Source: Oscillospiraceae bacterium
Lineage (GTDB): Bacteria; Bacillota_A; Clostridia; Oscillospirales; Ruminococcaceae
Assembly: GCA_017523995.1 (NCBI GenBank)
Contig: JAFWUX010000035.1
Span: forward strand, 1-7,283
Length of the DNA stretch: 7,283 bases
Reading direction: 5' to 3'
Below, piece by piece: positions 1 through 5,117 of this stretch. Each line of letters opens with the position of its first letter. Within the stretch, counting starts at the first letter, position 1. The position numbers and the translations under genes are program-made. The notes below the pieces were generated by a model. That model was given only the letters and a program-made list of their open reading frames with translations. It did no database searches and was not told where the DNA came from.

Positions 1-5
1 CACCG

Positions 6-596
6 ATGGAACTTGGCGATTATTGGGACAGAGGCTATATCATTGATAAGCCGAAGAAAAATGTATATTCGTTTGAGCGGTACGAGGGAGCAGAGCCGGA
101 TGTCGTGATTCCGGACTGTGTGAGCATCATCCGGAAAAATGCATTTGCAAAAAACCAGTATCTGCAAAGCGTTGTGATACCGGAAGGCATCACGGAGATT
201 CCGGACAAGGCTTTTTACGGCTGTACCGCGCTCCGGCGCGCGGTGCTGCCTTCCACGCTGAAAGTCATAAGCGACAGCGCATTTACCGGATGCCGTTTGC
301 TGGAAAGCATCACATTTCCGCAGGGACTTTGCTATATTGGCTGTGACGCTTTTTGCGGATGCGGTTTCCGGCAGATTGTGATTCCGGACAGCGTCGGCAC
401 GATCAGTGCGGGTGCGTTTCGGTGCTGCGCTTCGCTGACCGATGTCAGCCTGCCCGCCGGTGTGAATATTGCACGGTCATACAAAGAAGAGATCATGTAT
501 CAGCATCCGATGTCAGGCGGTCCGTATCCGGTCGAAATCCCGCATAACGGTGCGTTTCTGGATACGCCGTTCGGCAGAGCGCACGGATTGGAGTAA
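6..596 (+). CDS. BspA-type leucine-rich repeat protein, cytosolic, possibly 5'-truncated
   Basis: The product is 196 residues if the ATG at 6 is used. About five tandem repeats of 22-23 residues run from residue 33 to 146, each of the form (V/I)xxIPxxVxxIxxxAFxxCxxLxx, which is the LRR_5/BspA pattern. The repeats probably form a curved binding surface; the partner is unknown. There is no signal peptide or membrane segment, and nine cysteines in the repeats fit a cytosolic location. The last 50 residues leave the repeat pattern and form a short C-terminal cap with a PMSGGPYPVEIPHNGAF stretch. Only five bases precede the ATG, the frame is open to the window edge and no ribosome-binding site can be seen, so the real start may lie upstream. 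The next gene follows after 56 bases and a conserved hairpin, suggesting co-transcription. Family call is firm; role and start are not. Confidence 0.85.
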   Translation: MELGDYWDRGYIIDKPKKNVYSFERYEGAEPDVVIPDCVSIIRKNAFAKNQYLQSVVIPEGITEIPDKAFYGCTALRRAVLPSTLKVISDSAFTGCRLLESITFPQGLCYIGCDAFCGCGFRQIVIPDSVGTISAGAFRCCASLTDVSLPAGVNIARSYKEEIMYQHPMSGGPYPVEIPHNGAFLDTPFGRAHGLE

Positions 597-599
597 GCA

Positions 600-627
600 C
601 CGCACCACTGAATTACCGGTGATGCGG
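600..627 (+). repeat. Intercistronic hairpin, copy 1
   Basis: The arms CCGCACCACTG (600-610) and CGGTGATGCGG (617-627) pair over 11 positions with one C-A mismatch and one T-G wobble, around the loop AATTAC. There is no T-tract, so it should not terminate strongly. It is followed by GCAGAAAGGAG, the ribosome-binding site of the gene at 653. A near-identical unit lies at 1060-1100, and the stem recurs in the terminator at 1888-1928. Confidence 0.8.
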
Positions 628-652
628 ACAGGCAGAAAGGAGTCTCTTTTGT

Positions 653-1051
653 ATGGACATAGAAAGGCTGAAAAACAACAAAGAATTAGAATTCCATGAT
701 CGGATATGGGATGATGCTGATCAGGTCATGATGTATTATCAGGAAAATCCTGAATTCTGCATTTCTTTCTGGGATTTTTATTTTTATCAGATCTTCGATC
801 TGGCAGAATATCACGGCACAGAATGGACAGGTTTTACCCGCGATTATCATGCGTGTGAGCGCACTTTGGATATCGGATGTGACGTGACCGCGATCAGCGA
901 TCTCGACGAGTATCTGAATGATCTCTATTCTTACAGGGACAAGATAGAACAATATGATGACAAAAATGTCAGAGAATGCTACAACCTGATCTGTGATTTC
1001 CTTGCATACGCAAAGGAAACAGGTATGACCGTTATGGTCGAGGAAGAATAA
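653..1051 (+). CDS. Small acidic protein of unknown family
   Basis: The product is 132 residues. I do not recognise the family. It is rich in Asp, Glu and aromatic residues (for example FWDFYFYQIF near residue 39-48), has no signal peptide or membrane segment, and looks like one compact, mostly helical cytosolic domain. The ATG at 653 is supported by AGAAAGGAG at 634-642, ten bases upstream. It sits second in a three-gene, same-strand unit, with an almost identical hairpin on each side. Small acidic single-domain proteins in hairpin-separated arrays are often immunity or antitoxin proteins in Firmicutes, but that is only an analogy: no toxin is visible in the window. A reverse-strand reading frame covers most of the gene but lacks a ribosome-binding site. 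Confidence 0.8.
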   Translation: MDIERLKNNKELEFHDRIWDDADQVMMYYQENPEFCISFWDFYFYQIFDLAEYHGTEWTGFTRDYHACERTLDIGCDVTAISDLDEYLNDLYSYRDKIEQYDDKNVRECYNLICDFLAYAKETGMTVMVEEE

Positions 1052-1059
1052 AAACATCC

Positions 1060-1087
1060 CCGCACCACTGAATTACCAGTGATGCGG
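1060..1087 (+). repeat. Intercistronic hairpin, copy 2
   Basis: The arms CCGCACCACTG (1060-1070) and CAGTGATGCGG (1077-1087) surround the same AATTAC loop as copy 1. The 28 bases differ from copy 1 at one position only, and that change turns a T-G wobble into a T-A pair, so the stem is kept. The upstream flank (AAAAACATCC) resembles the 5' side of the terminator at 1888, as if this hairpin had once been a terminator that lost its T-tract. GCAGAAAGG follows at 1091-1099 and serves the next gene. Confidence 0.8.
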
Positions 1088-1105
1088 CATGCAGAAAGGG
1101 AAATT

Positions 1106-1888
1106 ATGTATTTCAAATTTAACGGATTCGACTACACAGTAGAATCCTGCAGCGTCTCTTTTGATCTGAGCGCCTCCAATCAGAAACTAAAAATGTTCTT
1201 GTCTGTTTCAGCAAGAACAGAAAGCGACAGAGTTCCGCCGGAACTGCAATATGTCAAACTATATCATAACAGTGGAATAGAAACCGGCGCGAAAACACTG
1301 CGCAGTCTCAACGGAAAGCGTTTTGAATGGAAAAAGGCGTGTAATTGGTGCGGCGGAACATTATATGTTCTTGAACACGAAGATGTGACCAGCGGTGTAA
1401 TTGAAATTCTGGACATAAACACAGACAGTATCAAAATCAGATGGACAGGATACGGTAATGTGTTCTGGAACGATGCGTATGACAAGAATGTTCCATTTGA
1501 AGCTGAGATTGAAACTGCATTGCCTGAATTGCCAAAATACAAAGTGCTGAACGGTATGAAAGCAACAAAATTCAAGATTGATAAGGAAACGGAACTTGAA
1601 TTTCTGAATTTCGATGATCTCTTACACGAATGCGAACGATGTGTTGCAATGTGGCGTAACGATGATCTTGACGCCTGGAACAAATTTGATGCCGTTTTGA
1701 AAATGATACTTCGCCATAATGGTCAGGAATATAAGGGGAAGGCAATCTACAAAGGACGCGCAATCGAATGCGAGACGGTTTTTCCGGACGATTGCCCTGT
1801 AAAAATTAAAATCCCCAAAACGGCAATTGATACAAGCAACGGGAAATATCTTTTTTATGTTTTATGTGAATCGCAACAGATGAAATGA
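1106..1888 (+). CDS. Unknown protein with two CxxC pairs, possibly two-domain
   Basis: The product is 260 residues from the ATG at 1106. A GTG at 1079 in the same frame would add nine residues, but it lies inside the hairpin and those codons include the ribosome-binding site (AGAAAGGG, 1093-1100, five bases before the ATG), so 1106 is preferred. I do not recognise the family. Residues 1-135 alternate hydrophobic and polar residues like a beta-sandwich and contain YVKLYHNSGIETGA, CNWC (79-82) and LYVLEHEDVTSGVIEI. After a proline-rich link near 140-145, residues 146-260 contain HECERC (174-179), a helical stretch around 180-203 and a beta-rich end. Two CxxC pairs could bind zinc, but nothing else shows this. 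There is no signal peptide or membrane segment. It is the last gene of the unit and its stop codon abuts the terminator. Confidence 0.82.
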   Translation: MYFKFNGFDYTVESCSVSFDLSASNQKLKMFLSVSARTESDRVPPELQYVKLYHNSGIETGAKTLRSLNGKRFEWKKACNWCGGTLYVLEHEDVTSGVIEILDINTDSIKIRWTGYGNVFWNDAYDKNVPFEAEIETALPELPKYKVLNGMKATKFKIDKETELEFLNFDDLLHECERCVAMWRNDDLDAWNKFDAVLKMILRHNGQEYKGKAIYKGRAIECETVFPDDCPVKIKIPKTAIDTSNGKYLFYVLCESQQMK

Positions 1889-1928
1889 AAAATCCCCGCA
1901 TCACGCAAACAGTGATGCGGGGATTTTT
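1888..1928. terminator. Bidirectional terminator between convergent genes
   Basis: A perfect 17-bp inverted repeat (1888-1904 with 1912-1928) with loop GCAAACA has five A's on the left and five T's on the right, so it works on both strands. It ends the + strand unit and the convergent LRR gene at 1964. The core CCGCATCAC/GTGATGCGG is the same stem as in the two intercistronic hairpins at 600 and 1060. Confidence 0.92.
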
Positions 1929-1963
1929 ACATATTATCAGTTATACAACCGCGTGAGAAGCAA

Positions 1964-2794
1964 TCAGAAATTGAAGGTTCTCTTGAAGTTGTTGACAAAC
2001 TGCTCCTTGTAGCCGATCACTCTGTAGGAAGTACCGATCGAGATGCTGGACTTGTTGCAGCCGTCAAATGCATTTGCGCTGCTGTCATCATAGATGATGC
2101 CGTAAGCAGTATCAGTGAAGCGGGTAACGTTGTTGGTGATGTGGGTAAGCTTCTTGCAGTCTGCAAATGCGCGATCCTTCAGAACGAGAGAAGAATAGGA
2201 GAGCGCAGAGATTCTCTCGAGTCTGAGCGTGCGGATACCGGAGTTCTCGAACGCCTTGGTGCCGATCGTTCTGACAGATGCAGGAATCGTGAGGCTCTCG
2301 AGAGAGGTGCAGTTCTGGAATGCCTCATTGCCGATGGAGGTGAGGTAGGTTGCTGCAGAGAGGTCAATCTTGGTCAGTGCTGCGCCCATCGGAGCTGCAT
2401 CGCCGTTCGGGAGTCTCTTGCCGTCCTTGTTGCGGAATGCGCCGTTTGCGATGGAGGTGACGTTGTAGTACTGACCGTTGATGTTCAGGCGTGCCGGAAT
2501 CTTGATTCTGGAATCTGCTTTGTCGATGCCCTGAACAGATGCGGTCTTGTTCTGAATATCGAAACGATAATCAACGTGGCCGAGGTTGATGCCGCGGTTC
2601 AGATCAGCTTCGGTAACACTGGTGATAGTCGGAGTCCAGTCATTATCGAAGGAATCAAATGCATTCGGGATATAATATGCAGAAGCAGTGATGCAGCCGG
2701 TGGGCAGAATGTTCGCGACGGATGTTGCCATCGGAGCAGCGCACATAAAGATTGCTGCGGATGCTGCGACGATAGATTTAATAGCTCTTTTCAT
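1964..2794 (-). CDS. Secreted BspA-type leucine-rich repeat protein
   Basis: The product is 276 residues. The N-terminus MKRAIKSIVAASAAIFMCAA is a Sec signal peptide, with likely cleavage after ASA at residue 39 (or near residue 27), so the protein is exported. About 65 residues without clear repeats follow, then LRR_5 units from about residue 110 to 215, for example VTSIANGAF, LTSIGNEAFQNCTSLESLTI and VRTIGTKAFENSGIRTLRL. A C-terminal unit with NAFDGC and SYRVIGY closes the protein. There is no LPxTG motif, dockerin or C-terminal membrane segment, so it is probably released or held only loosely. The start at 2794 is supported by AGGAGA (2803-2808), eight bases upstream. A strong promoter lies about 190 bases upstream and the gene ends at a shared terminator. 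Role unknown; proteins of this class are often surface-exposed. Confidence 0.88.
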   Translation of the reverse strand: MKRAIKSIVAASAAIFMCAAPMATSVANILPTGCITASAYYIPNAFDSFDNDWTPTITSVTEADLNRGINLGHVDYRFDIQNKTASVQGIDKADSRIKIPARLNINGQYYNVTSIANGAFRNKDGKRLPNGDAAPMGAALTKIDLSAATYLTSIGNEAFQNCTSLESLTIPASVRTIGTKAFENSGIRTLRLERISALSYSSLVLKDRAFADCKKLTHITNNVTRFTDTAYGIIYDDSSANAFDGCNKSSISIGTSYRVIGYKEQFVNNFKRTFNF

Positions 2795-2987
2795 GGTAGA
2801 AATCTCCTGTTACAGTTAAAAATTAAGCGGAATGTTAAAACGTAGAGTAAGAATTGGTACAATATGCAACTAATTTTACGCAGTGGATCCTTCTGCGTTC
2901 CAATCAGAAATCAGGCTTTCCGGACAGCCGTTTTTGTTTTCTGATCGCCGAGAGCATGCTGTATCAATGTGGTTCATTTGCTCTACT
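2795..2987 (-). promoter_or_regulatory. Long structured 5' leader of the secreted LRR gene
   Basis: The transcript should start near 2987, giving a leader of about 193 bases. It can form a nested hairpin (ATCAGAAA 2903-2910 with TTTCTGAT 2938-2945, enclosing GGCT/AGCC) and a second one (ACGCAG 2878-2883 with CTGCGT 2893-2898). A 33-codon frame (2977 to 2876 on the - strand) starts about ten bases after the predicted transcript start. I could not match the leader to a known riboswitch. Confidence 0.4.
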
Positions 2988-2993
2988 TTTGGT

Positions 2994-3022
2994 ATTGTAA
3001 CATACTTTTCAGCGATTGTCAA
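2994..3022 (-). promoter_or_regulatory. Strong sigma-A promoter of the secreted LRR gene
   Basis: On the - strand the -35 is TTGACA (3017-3022, perfect) and the -10 is TACAAT (2994-2999, five of six), separated by 17 bases. The only gene downstream on this strand before a terminator is the secreted LRR gene at 2794. Confidence 0.82.
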
Positions 3023-3161
3023 TGGCTTTTTCGGCGTTTTTGACGTACTGAACCAATAAAAGCGGATGCTGTTAACCGGATTTGTGAGATTAAACAAATA
3101 CTTGATAATCGCTTGAAAATGATTGTAGAATCCGTTTTAATTTGATTAAATTTAGTTGAAT

Positions 3162-3190
3162 TTTACTTGATTCAAGCCATATTTTATAAT
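3162..3190 (+). promoter_or_regulatory. Candidate sigma-A promoter facing the GC-rich hairpin
   Basis: The -35-like TTTACT (3162-3167, four of six) and a perfect -10 TATAAT (3185-3190) are 17 bases apart. Transcription would start near 3197 and run into the hairpin at 3228. AT-rich surroundings raise the chance of a coincidental match. Confidence 0.4.
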
Positions 3191-3227
3191 TATATTGTGA
3201 TTATAAGTCGGGCAAGCTCTAACTTAA

Positions 3228-3291
3228 TCTGCCTGTGCGGGCGCCGAAAGCCGGTTTTTCCCTTCCGCAGGCGCCCGTCGGCTCCGGCAGA
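3228..3291 (+). ncRNA. Candidate structured RNA, GC-rich two-tier hairpin
   Basis: An outer stem TCTGCC/GGCAGA (3228-3233, 3286-3291) encloses an inner perfect stem CGGGCGCC/GGCGCCCG (3238-3245, 3270-3277), with an asymmetric internal loop (4 and 8 bases) and a 24-base tip. No T-tract follows on either strand, so it is not a plain terminator. A candidate + strand promoter ends 38 bases before it. The strand and the RNA's limits are uncertain, and I could not match it to SRP RNA, 6S RNA or a riboswitch class. Confidence 0.3.
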
Positions 3292-3389
3292 AATATTTGC
3301 GCAGTTGGTTATTCATATTACAAATGCCGGTTTCGCTTTGTCGCAAATTTTATTTATTTCCTCAAATCCGCAGACAGGGGCTCCGGACG

Positions 3390-3425
3390 AAAAAAAGCGG
3401 GAGCCGTCCGCACAGCTCCCGCTTT
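3390..3425 (-). terminator. Intrinsic terminator of the 125-residue protein gene
   Basis: On the - strand an 11-bp perfect stem (AAAGCGGGAGC, 3394-3404, with GCTCCCGCTTT, 3415-3425) is followed by a run of seven T's (including three in the stem). It lies 16 bases after the stop codon at 3442. Confidence 0.9.
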
Positions 3426-3441
3426 GGTGTTACATAAGAAC

Positions 3442-3819
3442 TTACAGATTCATACCCTCGAGGTCCTTCGCCGTCTGATCGACAAGCTCGACGCACTTCT
3501 TTGCGTTCTCGCCGAACATCGCCGGAATGTTGGAGATCCAGCCGAAGAAGTGGAACAGCACCATGCTGGTTGCCAGCGAGCTGCCGCTTGCCTCCTCGTC
3601 CTTCCAGACAGTCCATGTCTTGACGCCGGTCTTGAGAATCTGCACCTGATTTTTCTTGTCCAGTGCCGGGAAGACGATGCGGTCTGTCATCATGTAACGG
3701 ATCTTTTCCGGCTTGCCTGCCGCAAACGCATGATCCTTGATGATCTCATAGAACTCATCAACGGTGTAATCCTTCTCCACCTTGACTCTGACTTGCTTTC
3801 TGCCAAAGAAACCTGCCAT
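3442..3819 (-). CDS. Small protein of unknown family
   Basis: The product is 125 residues from the ATG at 3819. A longer frame from an ATG at 3834 would add five residues encoded by the Shine-Dalgarno region itself (GAGGAG, 3827-3832), so 3819 is preferred. I do not recognise the family. The basic N-terminus (MAGFFGRKQVRVKVEK) leads into a mixed alpha/beta stretch (YTVDEFYEIIKDHAF, IRYMMTDRIVFPAL, VQILKTGVKTWTVWK). A hydrophobic segment at about 83-102 (ATSMVLFHFFGWISNIPAMF) may be buried or membrane-associated, followed by a charged helix (GENAKKCVELVDQTAKDLEGM). There is no signal peptide. It is a single-gene unit with its own promoter, 5' hairpin and terminator, and it looks like an ordinary, well-expressed gene. 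Confidence 0.85.
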   Translation of the reverse strand: MAGFFGRKQVRVKVEKDYTVDEFYEIIKDHAFAAGKPEKIRYMMTDRIVFPALDKKNQVQILKTGVKTWTVWKDEEASGSSLATSMVLFHFFGWISNIPAMFGENAKKCVELVDQTAKDLEGMNL

Positions 3820-3847
3820 TTTACTACTCCTCATTTCATTCAGTCTC

Positions 3848-3883
3848 GGGTGATGCTGTCAAAACAGCGCATGCCTTTCACCC
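3848..3883 (-). promoter_or_regulatory. Hairpin at the 5' end of the transcript
   Basis: On the - strand GGGTG pairs with CACCC, and AT/AT and GCTGT/ACAGC pair inside, with two one-sided bulges and a TTTG loop. The hairpin starts within a few bases of the predicted transcript start, a position that often protects mRNA from decay or carries a regulatory fold. It leaves the ribosome-binding site at 3827-3832 free. Confidence 0.45.
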
Positions 3884-3890
3884 ACTTTCT

Positions 3891-3919
3891 ATTTTATCAT
3901 ATTCAGTTTTGTTTGTCAA
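3891..3919 (-). promoter_or_regulatory. Sigma-A promoter of the 125-residue protein gene
   Basis: On the - strand: TTGACA (3914-3919, perfect), 17-base spacer, TAAAAT (3891-3896, five of six), with TG at the extended -10 position. Predicted start near 3884, 65 bases before the ATG. Confidence 0.88.
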
Positions 3920-3975
3920 TGTAACAATTATACAATTCAGCAGCTTCGTGCAATAGTTCATTTGTCTATTTTATA

Positions 3976-4013
3976 AAAGAAAAACGCTCCCGTCCAAGCC
4001 TGAAACGAGAGCG
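3976..4013 (-). terminator. Intrinsic terminator downstream of trhA
   Basis: On the - strand CGCTCTCGT (4005-4013) pairs with ACGGGAGCG (3985-3993), nine pairs with one wobble, followed by TTTTTCTTTT. It is the first good terminator after trhA, which would give a 3' tail of about 250 bases. Confidence 0.85.
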
Positions 4014-4062
4014 CGCCTTGCGGCGAAGCAAAATGAAATAGAGGATGTAACTGCAAATTGGC

Positions 4063-4128
4063 GTATCTGCTGTGCAAAATGCCCGCTCAGCAGCACAGGT
4101 GCGCCGCTGAATTTTGCACAGCCGATAC
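4063..4128. repeat. Long inverted repeat, 18-bp arms with structured centre
   Basis: GTATCTGCTGTGCAAAAT (4063-4080) and ATTTTGCACAGCCGATAC (4111-4128) are complementary at 17 of 18 positions. The 30-base centre folds further (TCAGC/GCTGA, then GCAC/GTGC). No T-tract follows on either strand, so it is not an intrinsic terminator. It could be a REP/MITE-like element or a structured part of the trhA 3' tail. Confidence 0.85.
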
Positions 4129-4150
4129 ATAAACAGGAAAAAATGAACCC

Positions 4151-4166
4151 GTCTATATATATAGAC
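4151..4166. repeat. Perfect 16-bp AT-rich palindrome
   Basis: GTCTATATATATAGAC equals its own reverse complement. It lies 22 bases from the long inverted repeat. It could be a weak hairpin or a dimer-binding site; no promoter is evident beside it. Confidence 0.7.
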
Positions 4167-4263
4167 CTAAAAAGAAGTGAAAACGTTTCATCCTCAATAT
4201 TGATTCTGTATACATGCACAGACGCTCGTGTATTGCAAAATCCAGATTTATGCAGAATGCACA

Positions 4264-4944
4264 TCAAAGAACGTAATACAGGATCGCGATTGCCTGCAAA
4301 AGGCTGCCTGCGTTGACAAACAGATGGAATACGCTGTGTACATAGCGGTGCTTTTTGCCGAGCCCGTAGAGCACGGCGCCGATCGTATAGCAGATGCCGC
4401 CGCCGAGCAGCCAGAGGAAACCGCGCATGCCGAGCACCTGCATCGTCGGCTTGAGGATCGCGACAATTGCCCAGCCCATCGCCAGATAGCAGATCATGCT
4501 GAACACCTTATATTTTTTCAGGTCGATCGCCGTCAGCGTTGCCGCGACCGTCGCGCAGCCCCACTCAACCCCGAAGACGATCCACGCCGCAGCAGGATAG
4601 TCCCTGCGGATGGCTGCGAGCAGAACCGGCGTATAGGTTCCGGCGATCATGAAATAGATCGTGCAGTGGTCGAGCACCTGCATCACGCGCTTGCCCATGC
4701 CGTCCGGCAGCCCGTGATAGACGCTCGAGATCACGAACAGCGTGCAGGTCAGGACGCCGTAAATGGTGCCGCTCGTGATCGCCCACGGGTCACGGTGCTT
4801 TGCGCCGATCAGAATGCTGCCGATCAGAATCAGCAGCCCGACTGCGCCGCCCGCAATGTGCGTGATCATGTTCATCAGTTCCTCGCCGCGTGTATAGTCA
4901 GGCAGTGTGCGCTCGCGCAGCGGAATGCGTTTGGTTGTTGTCAT
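4264..4944 (-). CDS. trhA: Hemolysin III family (PAQR/TrhA) membrane protein
   Basis: The product is 226 residues, the usual length for bacterial hemolysin III/TrhA proteins, with seven predicted membrane segments starting near residues 30, 56, 93, 118, 147, 173 and 205. The family's conserved residues are present: E22-x2-N25-x3-H29 (EELMNMITH), S73-x3-H77 (SSVYH), D92-H93 leading into TIYFMIAGTYTP, and H203-x3-H207 (HSVFH). By analogy with eukaryotic PAQR receptors, H77, H203 and H207 should bind a zinc ion in the membrane, with S73 and D92 close by. The family has been linked to membrane energetics or lipid homeostasis; 'hemolysin' is historical and does not imply a toxin. The ATG at 4944 is supported by AGGGAG (4953-4958), eight bases upstream. 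It is a single-gene unit whose promoter and start are bracketed by an inverted repeat. Confidence 0.95.
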   Translation of the reverse strand: MTTTKRIPLRERTLPDYTRGEELMNMITHIAGGAVGLLILIGSILIGAKHRDPWAITSGTIYGVLTCTLFVISSVYHGLPDGMGKRVMQVLDHCTIYFMIAGTYTPVLLAAIRRDYPAAAWIVFGVEWGCATVAATLTAIDLKKYKVFSMICYLAMGWAIVAILKPTMQVLGMRGFLWLLGGGICYTIGAVLYGLGKKHRYVHSVFHLFVNAGSLLQAIAILYYVL

Positions 4945-4980
4945 GAGAATCGCTCCCTTCCTCAGTTTCTATTCTCATGA
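4941..4980. promoter_or_regulatory. Inverted repeat bracketing the trhA start
   Basis: TCATGAGAAT (4941-4950) and ATTCTCATGA (4971-4980) are exact reverse complements, 30 bp apart centre to centre (about three DNA turns). The right arm overlaps the -10 box and the left arm contains the start codon. It fits a regulator operator. If transcription began further upstream it could instead form an RNA hairpin hiding the start codon, with the Shine-Dalgarno in the loop. Confidence 0.6.
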
Positions 4981-5005
4981 TACCCGATTTTAGCCGCGAA
5001 TGCAA
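4977..5005 (-). promoter_or_regulatory. Probable trhA promoter
   Basis: On the - strand: TTGCAT (5000-5005, three of six), 17-base spacer, TATCAT (4977-4982, five of six). Start near 4970 gives a 25-base leader containing the ribosome-binding site. The weak -35 could point to activator dependence. Confidence 0.55.
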
Positions 5006-5032
5006 CCTACAATCCGAAGAATCACCGCGCGC

Positions 5033-5108
5033 CGGATTCTACAGCAAAACGCACGTATCTGCAGCGATTCTACGATTCGGGGAATCCGCCACAAGCCGGT
5101 AGAATCCG
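5033..5108. repeat. Cluster of GTAGAATC repeats upstream of trhA
   Basis: The octamer GTAGAATC occurs three times in 74 bases: on the - strand at 5035-5042 and 5066-5073, and on the + strand at 5099-5106. The outer two extend to the 10-base inverted pair CGGATTCTAC/GTAGAATCCG. A further GTAGAATCCG is at 3125-3134. The cluster lies just upstream of the trhA -35. Confidence 0.6.
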
Positions 5109-5117
5109 TGAAATTTC

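Larger units (their letters stand above)
3023..3389. other. Gene-free stretch with AT-rich and GC-rich parts
   Basis: It lies between the promoter at 2994-3022 and the terminator at 3390-3425. Bases 3060-3220 are AT-rich with repeated TTGA tetramers. Bases 3228-3291 are a sharply GC-rich hairpin. Bases 3292-3361 are AT-rich again, with a weak TTTGCG/CGCAAA pairing before a T-rich run. Frames through here (3167-3478, 3235-3924) lack ribosome-binding sites, run through hairpins and a terminator, and do not look coding. Confidence 0.6.
4014..4263. other. Gene-free stretch after trhA containing palindromes
   Basis: It holds the long inverted repeat at 4063-4128 and the AT palindrome at 4151-4166. 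A 98-codon frame on the - strand (4267-3971) starts without a ribosome-binding site and runs through the inverted repeat and the terminator, so it is not called. Confidence 0.55.

Noticed and set aside
600..1087. CRISPR array or integron attC sites
   Set aside because: Only two repeats about 460 bases apart with genes between them, no cas or integrase gene, and no attC-type R and L boxes.
1079..1105. Upstream GTG start for the 260-residue protein
   Set aside because: The added codons fall in the conserved hairpin and the ribosome-binding site, and the ATG at 1106 has ideal spacing.
2141..2845. 234-codon open frame on the + strand
   Set aside because: It is antisense to the secreted LRR gene, has no ribosome-binding site, and runs into that gene's upstream region.
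2876..3097. 73-codon frame on the - strand
   Set aside because: Its start lies upstream of the strong promoter at 2994-3022, so the transcript would not include it. Only the internal 33-codon part could be transcribed, and that is noted as a leader frame.
3228..3291. SRP (4.5S) RNA or 6S RNA
   Set aside because: The - strand has GCGGAAGG, loosely like the SRP tip, but lacks the conserved GGTCCGGAAGGAAGCAGCC core; the element is also too short for 6S and lacks its large central bubble.
3235..3924. 229-codon open frame on the + strand
   Set aside because: It passes through the GC-rich hairpin, a terminator and the promoter of the 125-residue gene, and is antisense to that gene.
4178..4190. 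cre-like catabolite control site TGAAAACGTTTCA
   Set aside because: It is one base short of the usual 14-base cre pattern and lies between genes pointing away from it, with no promoter to control.
3971..4267. 98-codon frame on the - strand overlapping the trhA stop
   Set aside because: No ribosome-binding site, and it runs through the long inverted repeat and the terminator.
4228..4980. 250-codon open frame on the + strand
   Set aside because: It is antisense to trhA, whose seven membrane segments and conserved motifs are unmistakable. The frame's charged, low-complexity product (rich in Ala, Arg, Asp, His) is typical of an antisense shadow.
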